DNA of 64,000 bases from the NCBI GenBank assembly GCA_017644045.1, contig JAEPMI010000003.1, positions 1 through 64,000 of the forward strand, given 5' to 3'. The stretch's first letter is position 1. Every line of letters begins with the position of its first letter. The position numbers were made by a program, and so were the translations under genes. The DNA comes from Deltaproteobacteria bacterium. GTDB lineage: Bacteria; Myxococcota_A; Polyangia; Polyangiales; Houyiibacteriaceae. Of the stretch, positions 32,168 through 39,606 are shown piece after piece. The notes beneath the pieces were generated by a model that was not told where the DNA came from, made no database searches, and was given only the letters and a program-made list of their open reading frames with translations.

Positions 32168-33628
32168 TCAGCGGAGCCAGCGGAAGAGGACGAAGTCCTG
32201 CGCGGCCGGCCCCTCGGCTCCGCGCGAGTGGTGCTGCCGGATCTGGCCCCCGGTGAGCGCCCGGTCGTAGACCGCGACCTCGTCGATCGCACCGGTGACG
32301 TGTCGCTCGTCGTCCTCGCGCAGCGCGATGCGTAGGAAGCCGGCGGTGTTCGGGCGCCAGCTCCCCATCAGCACCTCGCCGACCCGCTCCCCATCGACGA
32401 AGAGCCGCGCGGCTTCGCCGTCGTAGGTGGCCACGACGTGGTACCAGGTGTCGGCCGCGATCGTTCCCTCGGGCGCCATCACCGAATGGTTCTCGCCGCT
32501 GCGGTCCACGAAGTTCGCGTTCACGCGGTCCGGCGAGCTGTGGTTCCACAGGTAGGTGCCCCGCTCCTCCTCGTCGACGCGGAACTCGAGGAGCGGACCG
32601 GCCACGCTCTCGGCGTCGCGCCGGAACCAGACCTCCATCGAGAGCTCCCCGTCGCTCAGCAGCTCGCCGACCTCCTCGGGCAGGAGCACCACGTCGTCCA
32701 TTCCGTCGAGCGCCATCGCGCCGTTGTCCTGGTCCACCAGCGCTCCGGTCGCGCTCGTGGGGGAGCCGCCGGTCTCACCGTCGAGGGCGTTGCCGCTCTC
32801 GTCGCGCGCGACGCCGCTCGCGACGTCACCCAGCCGCCAGTAGCCCACCGGCTGGTGCACCTCGACCACGCCGGGGTAGGTCGTGGCGGCGCAGTAGCGC
32901 TCGGTGTTCGGCGCGGCGCAGGTGCGCGAGCCATCGCAGTAGGCGCTCGCGCACTCGAGATCGCTCGTGCAGTCCCATCCCTCGGCCTTGAGCGGTCGGC
33001 ACTCGCCCCAGCGGCCGGGCTCCCACTCGCTCGGCAGGCTGCACCACTCGCCCGACTCGCAGTCGAAGCGATGCGAGCAGCCGCTGTCCTCGCGTGGCTC
33101 GCACACGCCGAGCGTGGAGCCGTCCGAACGGCGGTAGAGGTGGCAGTCGAGGCCGTCCTGGCAGGAGAGGGCGGCGACGCGCAGGTCGGCGTTCTCGAGC
33201 GAGCGGGGCGTGCAGTCGGCGTCCGCCACGCCGGTGCCTTCGAAGACCTCGAAGAAGTCCTCCTGCCGGGGCGGCTCCGCGAAGCAACCGTCGGCCTTCG
33301 CCTTCAGCGCGTCGAGGAACGCGCCGCCGCGCTCGGGCACGTAGGCGGTGCGCGGATCCTCGAGGAGCGGCTGCAGCGAGCGTTCGCAGCCCTCGACCTG
33401 CTGCTCGACGCAGGTGAGCTCCTCCCCGGCGACCACTCCGTCGCAGCATGCGTCGTTCGCCGCGCACACGATGCGGCTGATCTCGGTGCAGAGATCGGCG
33501 GCCGCGATCGGTCGGCCTTCGATGGGCACGGACGCGTCCATGTCGCCCATGGGCGTTCCGCTGCCCTCGCCGCAGGCGAGCGACGCACAGGTGAGAGTGA
33601 AGAAGAGGATGCGGGTCGTCGTGTTCAT
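32168..33628 (-). CDS. LamG-domain lipoprotein 2
   Basis: A 486-residue lipoprotein; the signal MNTTTRILFFTLTCASLAC gives Cys19. Residues 45-250 are Cys-rich (CTEISRIVCAANDACCDGVV, CSHRFDCESGEWCSLPSEW, CTSDLECASAYCDGSRTC). The C-terminal 220 residues form a LamG/concanavalin domain (VGYWRLGDVASGVARDESGN, LSMEVWFRRDAESVAGPLLE, TWYHVVATYDGEAARLFVDG, GAIDEVAVYDRALTGGQI). The start overlaps the stop of the amidase gene (ATGA), so the two are cotranslated. It converges on LamG lipoprotein 1 with one base between the stops. Confidence 0.84.
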   Translation of the reverse strand: MNTTTRILFFTLTCASLACGEGSGTPMGDMDASVPIEGRPIAAADLCTEISRIVCAANDACCDGVVAGEELTCVEQQVEGCERSLQPLLEDPRTAYVPERGGAFLDALKAKADGCFAEPPRQEDFFEVFEGTGVADADCTPRSLENADLRVAALSCQDGLDCHLYRRSDGSTLGVCEPREDSGCSHRFDCESGEWCSLPSEWEPGRWGECRPLKAEGWDCTSDLECASAYCDGSRTCAAPNTERYCAATTYPGVVEVHQPVGYWRLGDVASGVARDESGNALDGETGGSPTSATGALVDQDNGAMALDGMDDVVLLPEEVGELLSDGELSMEVWFRRDAESVAGPLLEFRVDEEERGTYLWNHSSPDRVNANFVDRSGENHSVMAPEGTIAADTWYHVVATYDGEAARLFVDGERVGEVLMGSWRPNTAGFLRIALREDDERHVTGAIDEVAVYDRALTGGQIRQHHSRGAEGPAAQDFVLFRWLR

Positions 33629-36462
33629 GGATCGTTCTCTCGAAGCGTGGCGGTTCGGGCCCGGCGTCGGCGCCAGCCGAGCAGCGCTAGACCCAGCCAG
33701 AAAGCAGGGGGTGCGGGGTTGGGGGCTCCCGGCGTGGTGCAGCCGCAGGCCGGGTCCGGATCGCCCGGGTGGGGCTCATCGTCGGTCGTCGTGGTGACCG
33801 CACCGAGGCCACCGAGGCGGATGGTCCCGAAGCGCTCCGGCGCGTCCCAGCCCTCGGCCCAGCGCGGGCCGGTGAGCTCGATGGGGAAGCCGCGGCCGTC
33901 GGAGCGCCAGCAGCGGACGCCTTCGTCGTCGCGCGCGCAGACGTCGGCGCGTCCGTCGCCGTTGACGTCGGCGAGGCGGATCGTCCGGAACCAGCTCGCT
34001 TCGGTCCAGCCGTCGGCGTCCGAGAGCGCCGGGCCGTCGATGCGGCGTTCGAAGCCGCGGCCTTCGAAGAGCCAACAGCTCACGCCGCCGCGGCCACGGC
34101 CGCAGAGATCGGCGTCGCCGTCGCCGTCCACGTCGGCGAGCCTCAGCGTCGCGTAGTGCGACTTGTCGGTCCACCCGTCGGCGGCCGCGAGCTCCGGACC
34201 GAGGTAGGGATCGCCGAAGCCGCGACCGGTCGACGGGTGACATTCGAAGCCGGTCGGCGTTCGGGCGCAGAGATCGGCGCGGCCGTCGCCGTCGACGTCC
34301 GCGAGCCGGATCGTGCTCCACAGGTCGAGCGCGCCGAAGCCCGCCGCGTCGGTCCAGCGCGGACCCTCCACGCGGGACTCGAAGCCGCGTCCGCCCGACT
34401 TCCAGCAGGCCATGCCCTCGGCGCTGCGGGCGCAGACATCGGCCCGGCCGTCGCCGTCGATGTCGCCGACGCGAAGCGTGCCGTAGTGCGAGACGTGGGC
34501 GTAGCCGGCGTCGTCGGCCAGCGCCGGCAGGAGCCGGGTGTCCTCGAAACCGCGACCGGTCGACCGGTGGCAGCGGAGTCCGTCGGGCCAGCGAGCGCAG
34601 AGATCGGCGCGACCATCGCCGTCCACGTCTCCCAACCGAAGGCTCGTGAAGTAGGCGGGCTCGTCGAACCCTTCGGCGTCGCCGAGCGCGGGGCCTTCGA
34701 CGGTGGCCTCGAAGCCTTCGCCGCTCGAGGTCCAGCACCGCACGCCATCCGTCTCTCGGACGCAGGCGTCGCTCCTGCCGTCGCCGTCGATGTCGCCCAT
34801 CCGGAAGGTCGAGAAACGGGACGGCAGCGTGAACGCGTCGTCGCCCAGCTCGGGGCCGGGCACCGAGCGCTCGAACCCATGGCCGGACGCCAGGTGGCAC
34901 TCGATCGCTCCGTCGGCGCAGGCGCACGCATCGCTCTTGCCGTCGCCGTCGACGTCCGTGCGGTCCGCGCTCCCGAGGGCCGGTTGGAGCACCAGCTCCT
35001 CGATCTCGCACACGTCTTCGTCGTCCGATTCGCCGTCGCAGTCGTTGTCCAGCTCGTCGCAGCGTTCGGGGACCGGGGGGACCTCTCCCTCGCAGACGCC
35101 CCAGTCCCCACGCGCGCAGGTCTGCTCGCCGGTCTGGCACTCCCCGACGTCCGTGCCGCAGCTCCGGCGGAGGCCGTCGTCGACCGCGCCGTCGCAGTCG
35201 TCGTCGATGTCGTTGCAGCGCTCCGCGCGCGGCGCGATCTGGCCGTCGCAGCTCCCCCAGGAACCGCGCGAGCAGGTCTGCGTTCCTCGGCGGCAGGCGC
35301 CGACGTCGCTGCCGCAGCCGCGCCGGAGCCCTTCGTCGACCCGGCCGTCGCAGTCGTCGTCGGAGCCGTTGCAGCTCTCGGTGCGACCGGGCGTGCAGCA
35401 GCCGCCACAGCCGCAACGCACGTACTCCATGTACTTCGACCAGTTCCACCCGCTGCCGGGGTCGGTGTGGTCGGAGCAATCGGGCGCCTCGTTGTGCCCC
35501 ATGATGTGCGCCCGATCCATCGGGATGTTGTTGCGCTGCGCGATGGAGCGAGTGAGTCGCGCGCTCGCGCAGTACATCGCCTCCGTGTACCAACGGCCCG
35601 GATCCGAGATGAACCCCTCGTGCTCGATGCCGACCGTGTTCGAGTTGAAGCACCCGTCGTGGTAGGCGACGTCCTGCTCCTCGACGATCTGCACGATGTC
35701 GCCGCCCGAGCTGACCACGTAGTGAACGCTCGCCGTCGCGCCGCCGCAGGAACGCAGCCAGCTCCAGCAGCCGCTATAGCCCCCCTGGCAGGTGTGGATG
35801 ACGATGTAGTTGATCTGCGAGGGGCCCCGAGACGCGTTGGTGTACTCGCAGGCGGGACCCACCCAGCGCGCACCCGAGTAGTCGGGCCGCGCTTCGGCGC
35901 TCACCGAGCCGATCGCTTCGGGGAGCTCCGGCAGCGCGATGGCCCCGCCGTTCCCGTGGAGCACGATGCGCAGACCGTCGTCGTCGATACCCTCGACGCC
36001 GTCGCGCATGACGAGCTCGATCGCCTCCACGTAGCGCCGTCCGGCGTCCTCGTCCCAGGCGCCGGGACCGTAGAGCGCGAGGGCCTCGCTCCAGGAGCCG
36101 TGCTCGCGTCGGAGCTCGGCCAGCACCGCGGCGGCGCCGTCCACGTGGGCCACGACGTCCGCCTTCAAGACGTCGGCGTCGCGCTCGGTGAGCGCCGCGG
36201 CCCGGTCGAGCGTGCTCCCCTCCACCAGATGCAGCAGCCCGTGGCCGCCCATCATCGACTCCTCCTCGCCGACGCGCATCCGGAAGCGGGTCTCGATGTG
36301 GGCGATCGCCGCCAGCATCCCCGGCGGCACACCGTGGCGGTAAGAGGCGTCCTCGAAGATCCCCACCAGACCAGAGCTCCCGCTCAGCACCGACGAGCGG
36401 TCGTCGGCCTGGCAACCGGCGAGCAACACGAGCGCCGCCAGGGTCCTGGAGCAGGAACGCAT
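33625..36462 (-). CDS. Surface N-acetylmuramoyl-L-alanine amidase with MopE and FG-GAP repeats
   Basis: A 945-residue protein. The lipobox is LAALVLLAGC. Residues 30-170 resemble a lysozyme/SLT-type segment (HGVPPGMLAAIAHIETRFRM, GGHGLLHLVEG). Then there is an amidase_2 domain (NYIVIHTCQGGY with the zinc His, TVGIEHEGF, HIMGHNEAPDCSDHTDPG). Three MopE-type motifs follow (CNGSDDDCDGRVDEG and two more), then seven FG-GAP/VCBS repeats (GDIDGDGRSDACVR type), and a MYXO-CTERM-like end (FWLGLALLGWRRRR). The enzyme likely cuts peptidoglycan peptides at the surface; FG-GAP repeats bind calcium. The ATG 36462 gives the signal peptide. Confidence 0.88.
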   Translation of the reverse strand: MRSCSRTLAALVLLAGCQADDRSSVLSGSSGLVGIFEDASYRHGVPPGMLAAIAHIETRFRMRVGEEESMMGGHGLLHLVEGSTLDRAAALTERDADVLKADVVAHVDGAAAVLAELRREHGSWSEALALYGPGAWDEDAGRRYVEAIELVMRDGVEGIDDDGLRIVLHGNGGAIALPELPEAIGSVSAEARPDYSGARWVGPACEYTNASRGPSQINYIVIHTCQGGYSGCWSWLRSCGGATASVHYVVSSGGDIVQIVEEQDVAYHDGCFNSNTVGIEHEGFISDPGRWYTEAMYCASARLTRSIAQRNNIPMDRAHIMGHNEAPDCSDHTDPGSGWNWSKYMEYVRCGCGGCCTPGRTESCNGSDDDCDGRVDEGLRRGCGSDVGACRRGTQTCSRGSWGSCDGQIAPRAERCNDIDDDCDGAVDDGLRRSCGTDVGECQTGEQTCARGDWGVCEGEVPPVPERCDELDNDCDGESDDEDVCEIEELVLQPALGSADRTDVDGDGKSDACACADGAIECHLASGHGFERSVPGPELGDDAFTLPSRFSTFRMGDIDGDGRSDACVRETDGVRCWTSSGEGFEATVEGPALGDAEGFDEPAYFTSLRLGDVDGDGRADLCARWPDGLRCHRSTGRGFEDTRLLPALADDAGYAHVSHYGTLRVGDIDGDGRADVCARSAEGMACWKSGGRGFESRVEGPRWTDAAGFGALDLWSTIRLADVDGDGRADLCARTPTGFECHPSTGRGFGDPYLGPELAAADGWTDKSHYATLRLADVDGDGDADLCGRGRGGVSCWLFEGRGFERRIDGPALSDADGWTEASWFRTIRLADVNGDGRADVCARDDEGVRCWRSDGRGFPIELTGPRWAEGWDAPERFGTIRLGGLGAVTTTTDDEPHPGDPDPACGCTTPGAPNPAPPAFWLGLALLGWRRRRARTATLRENDP

Positions 36463-36657
36463 GCGAAGACACTTCGCAATTGGCGTGCCGACCTCGCACC
36501 CCGCCCTACACGGCCTTTCCCCCGGGATTTGCGGACTGGGATCGGCGGAACGCGAGTCGAGCGCCACGGCCATCCGTTCAACCACCGAACGGTGCGGACT
36601 GCTGTCCGCGCCCCCACGGGCGCTGACCCATCGGGCCCGAGCCAGTAGAGTGTCGCG

Positions 36658-37959
36658 GTGCGTGCCGCCCTGCTGCTGATCCTCTCGCTCGCCGTCGCCT
36701 GCGGCGATGACGACGAGCCCGTCGACGAGGTCGAGGTCGAGACCCCGGCGGAGACCCCCGACGAGCCGGACCCGAACGAAGGCGATCCGCTGGCCGGGTT
36801 GGACGATCCGGAAGAGCTCGAGGCCGCCGTGCCGGCGACGACCAGCGCCCTCGACGAGAACGTCGACGTCCCGGCCCGTGGTTGCGCATTCGCCGACGAG
36901 GGCGCGATCAAGATCTGGCAGCGACCTGGCGTCGCCTCGATCGTGACCATCGGCGACGGCTTCGCGATCGCCGGCTACGCCAAGAAGGAAGACGGCGGCG
37001 AGGAGCTCTTCCTCCTCACGCAGACTCCGGGTCGGCCCGCCACGCCCATTCTCCGTGCCGACCTCGAGCACCCGCTCCAGCAGGCGCGGGTCGCGCCGCC
37101 GGCGTTGGCGGCGCGGGATGGCGGCCACGTGGGGTTGGCATTCACCGATCGCCGTGCGCAGGTGCGCTACGCGCGAGTCGACCTGAGCAGCCGGATGGGC
37201 GGCTTCCTCGAGGTCGGCTCCGGCGCGGACCAGCGCTACTCGCCCGCGGTCGCCTTCACCGACGCCGACGACCTGGTGATGTGGGCCGACGGATCCGGCG
37301 CCGACCGCTCGCGCGTGCGGCTCTCGCGCGTCATCGGTGGGAGCCGGCTCGGCGAAGGGCGCGACCTGACGCCGGACGCCGGCGGCGCCACCTGTCCGGC
37401 GATGGCTGGTGAGGACCTCCTCTTCGTCGATCACCGCGAGGGGCTCTCGACCTTCTATCGGGTGGACCTCCCGGACGGCGCGCCGACCGTGCTCCGCGCG
37501 ACGACCCACCTCTTCGATCCGGTCGCGATCGCGCCGGTGCAGGTCGGCCAGAAGTGGCTGGTCGGCTACACCGCGGTCGGCCAGGCCGCGCAGAGCGCCG
37601 TCGGTCTCGTCACCGTCGACGGGGATCGCACGCCGCCGCCGACCGCGATCGTCCCGAGCGCCGGCTACGGCCTCCTGCACGTCTCCGCGACGACCCTCGG
37701 TGAGCACGTGGTCTTCGCGGCCGACGCGCCGACCGAGCGACCGCCGGAGTCGCCGCGCCGAGTCGACCTGCGCATCGCCACCGCCGACGGTGCGATGGGC
37801 GAGCCGATCGCGATCACCGGCCCCGAGACCGGTCCCGCGGGTGCCTCGCTCGCGTCGGTCGCGAGCTACGAGGGTACGGTCGGCGTCGTCTTCCGTGGCG
37901 CCGACGGGGTGTACCTCCGGCTCCTGCGCTGCGATCCGGGCGGAGCGACCGCCGAGTGA
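36658..37959 (+). CDS. Hypothetical lipoprotein, beta-propeller-like
   Basis: A 433-residue lipoprotein with Cys15 (LILSLAVAC), then an acidic linker (EVEVETPAETPDEPDPNE). The mature part is a succession of beta-strand pairs with recurrent G-x-A and D-G turns (IVTIGDGFAIAGYAKKEDGG, GGHVGLAFTDRRAQVRYARV, YSPAVAFTDADDLVMWADGS), the style of a beta propeller. No family was recognised. GTG 36658 was preferred because it gives the signal. Its stop overlaps the next gene (GTGA). It is divergent from the amidase gene across 195 bp in which no motif was seen. Confidence 0.72.
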   Translation: MRAALLLILSLAVACGDDDEPVDEVEVETPAETPDEPDPNEGDPLAGLDDPEELEAAVPATTSALDENVDVPARGCAFADEGAIKIWQRPGVASIVTIGDGFAIAGYAKKEDGGEELFLLTQTPGRPATPILRADLEHPLQQARVAPPALAARDGGHVGLAFTDRRAQVRYARVDLSSRMGGFLEVGSGADQRYSPAVAFTDADDLVMWADGSGADRSRVRLSRVIGGSRLGEGRDLTPDAGGATCPAMAGEDLLFVDHREGLSTFYRVDLPDGAPTVLRATTHLFDPVAIAPVQVGQKWLVGYTAVGQAAQSAVGLVTVDGDRTPPPTAIVPSAGYGLLHVSATTLGEHVVFAADAPTERPPESPRRVDLRIATADGAMGEPIAITGPETGPAGASLASVASYEGTVGVVFRGADGVYLRLLRCDPGGATAE

Positions 37960-38585
37960 ACGAGCGCTTCCTCGTCGGCACGACGGTGAAGCACACGGCG
38001 AGCGCTTCCACCCTCGCCGAAGGCTTCGCCGGGCTACGGCGCCGCGGTCAGCGGGCCGAGCGGATCCGTCGCGTCGGTTGTCTCCTGCTGGTCCCCGTCG
38101 CGGCCGTCGGTCTCTACTTCATGGTCCACGGGGAGGTGTGGTGGACCGGCGCGCTCGGTCTCTGTGCCCTGGTGCTCGCGCGCCTCGCCACGCTCGGCGA
38201 TCCCGAGCTGGCGGACGACCCACGCGTGCGGCTCCTCGAGGCGCTCTTTCGCGACTGGAAGGGCCCCGAGCCGGTCACCATCGACGCCGATCTGAACGCG
38301 CCGGACATGACGGCGCCGGACGAGACGGAGCGCGTGCGGGGCGGCGTGATGAAGAGCCGCTACGTCCAGCGGTGGCTCGCGATCCGCTTCGAGAACGGCG
38401 CGGAGCTCTCGCTGGTGCACGAGCGAGAGCAGATCGAGGACGGCGTCGAGGTGCGCGACGTGACCGACGCCCATCGGCTGATCGTCGCCGGCGACGAGAG
38501 ACCGCTCGATGGGCTGCCGACGGCCGCGGATCTCTCAGCCGCGCTGGATGAGCTGGATCACGTGGGCCGCCAGCTCGGGACCTGA
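37956..38585 (+). CDS. Membrane protein with two helices
   Basis: A 209-residue protein. Two membrane helices sit near residues 40-58 (GCLLLVPVAAVGLYFMV) and 62-80 (WWTGALGLCALVLARLA). A cytosolic acidic/strand-rich domain follows (WLAIRFENGAELSLVHEREQ). No known family. The GTG start overlaps the lipoprotein stop. Its 3' end overlaps the converging dehalogenase gene by 51 bp, so one of the two tails may be longer than natural, but both frames are clean. Confidence 0.72.
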   Translation: MNERFLVGTTVKHTASASTLAEGFAGLRRRGQRAERIRRVGCLLLVPVAAVGLYFMVHGEVWWTGALGLCALVLARLATLGDPELADDPRVRLLEALFRDWKGPEPVTIDADLNAPDMTAPDETERVRGGVMKSRYVQRWLAIRFENGAELSLVHEREQIEDGVEVRDVTDAHRLIVAGDERPLDGLPTAADLSAALDELDHVGRQLGT

Positions 38586-39461
38586 GTCTTCCTGGAGGAA
38601 GTGGCCGCCGCGCACCCGTTGGTGCGGCTGCCCCTGGGTTCCCGGGATTGCCTTCTGCAGGACCCGGTCGAGTCCGCGCATGATCGGGTCACCGGTGCTG
38701 AAGAGCGTCAGGAAGGGCTTGTCCCATCGCTCGAGCTTCTCCCACGCGGCGAGCTGGTCGGCCCGGGCCGGGTCCTTGGGCGTCAACGGCACGAGCTGGG
38801 GCATCGCGCGCGGTCCGGCGAGGAAGCGCCGGTCGGGGAAAGGCGCGTCGTAGGCGTGGAGCTCGTCGGCCTTCAGCGTTCGGCCGGTGCCCATCTGCAG
38901 CACCTTCGAGCAGACGAAGCGCGGCGTGAAGCGCGCGAAGGTCCGCCAGCCCATGAACGCCGCGATGTTGCCGATGGTCTTCAGCGAGATCTCCGGCTTG
39001 TCGGCCTTCGGCAGGAAGCCGTTGCCGATCGCCACGCGCGCGAAGCGATCGGTCTCCGCGACGAGACGGAGCCCGATCAGCGAGCCCCAGTCCTGGGCGA
39101 AGAGCGTGATGTCCGTCAGCTCGAGCGCCTCGAGAAACCCGCGGACCCACGCCACGTGCGCGGCGTAGCTGTGGTCGGTGACCTTCGTCGGCTTCGACGA
39201 GCGACCGAAGCCGATCAGGTCGGGCGCGACCACCCGGTGTCCGCTCTCCGCGAAGACCGGGATCATGTGGCGGTAGAGATACGACCAGGAGGGCTCGCCG
39301 TGGAGCAGCAGCACCACCGGTCCGTCGGCCGGTCCAGCCTCCACGTAGTGCATGCGCATCCCCGAGGGGTCGACCTCGACGTAGCGCGGCGCCCACGGGT
39401 AGTCGCGCAGCCCCTCGAAGCGCTCGGCCGGTGTCTCCACGAACTCCACTACTTGGCCCAT
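38535..39461 (-). CDS. Haloalkane dehalogenase
   Basis: A 308-residue alpha/beta hydrolase that cleaves carbon-halogen bonds. The oxyanion/halide loop is HGEPSWSYLYRHM and the nucleophile sits in FAQDWGSLIG, giving Asp124 followed by Trp125. Asp124-Trp125 matches the HLD-I subfamily. STGDPIMRG is the later acidic site and RGGHFLQED carries the catalytic His near the end. All triad residues are visible. The ATG at 39461 is the natural start; the upstream frame runs into repeat copy C, whose edge overlaps the start codon. The 3' end overlaps the preceding gene by 51 bp. Confidence 0.93.
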   Translation of the reverse strand: MGQVVEFVETPAERFEGLRDYPWAPRYVEVDPSGMRMHYVEAGPADGPVVLLLHGEPSWSYLYRHMIPVFAESGHRVVAPDLIGFGRSSKPTKVTDHSYAAHVAWVRGFLEALELTDITLFAQDWGSLIGLRLVAETDRFARVAIGNGFLPKADKPEISLKTIGNIAAFMGWRTFARFTPRFVCSKVLQMGTGRTLKADELHAYDAPFPDRRFLAGPRAMPQLVPLTPKDPARADQLAAWEKLERWDKPFLTLFSTGDPIMRGLDRVLQKAIPGTQGQPHQRVRGGHFLQEDSGPELAAHVIQLIQRG

Positions 39462-39600
39462 GACTGCGTCCTGGGCGGGGGATTTTGGGAAAATCCCCCC
39501 ACTCGTTGCGAGTGAATCGCTCCTCGTTTCCCCCAAAAACCTGAAGGTCTCGCGGCGGAGCCGCTCGCTGCGTCCTCGCGCTTCGCGCTACGTCCTCCGT
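39454..39600 (-). repeat. Intergenic repeat, copy C
   Basis: Third copy, on the minus strand, starting 7 bp after the ClpB-like stop codon. It matches copies A and B through the GCGCGAAGCGCGAGGACGC block, the GCGGC/GCCGC hairpin (loop TCC), TTCAGGTTTTTGGGGG, GAGCGATTCACTCGC and the end hairpin. Its far edge (GCCCAGGACGCAGTCATGGGCC) aligns with the second hairpin of copy B but is imperfect, and it contains the ATG of the dehalogenase gene. Confidence 0.88.
39477..39499. terminator. Terminator-like hairpin of repeat copy C
   Basis: A perfect 10-bp stem: GGGGGATTTT at 39477-39486 and AAAATCCCCC at 39490-39499, loop GGG. It lies between the ClpB-like gene and the dehalogenase gene, both on the minus strand, only 15 bp before the dehalogenase ATG. 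It could end the ClpB transcript or act as an attenuator for the dehalogenase (inference). Confidence 0.65.
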
Positions 39601-39606
39601 TACCCA

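Noticed and set aside
33769-36648. 959-residue plus-strand frame over the amidase
   Set aside because: Antisense of FG-GAP and MopE repeats; the minus strand shows amidase signatures.
39462-39536. Upstream extension of the dehalogenase (25 extra residues)
   Set aside because: The extra residues are encoded by repeat copy C; the same peptide pattern is read from copy B, where no gene follows.
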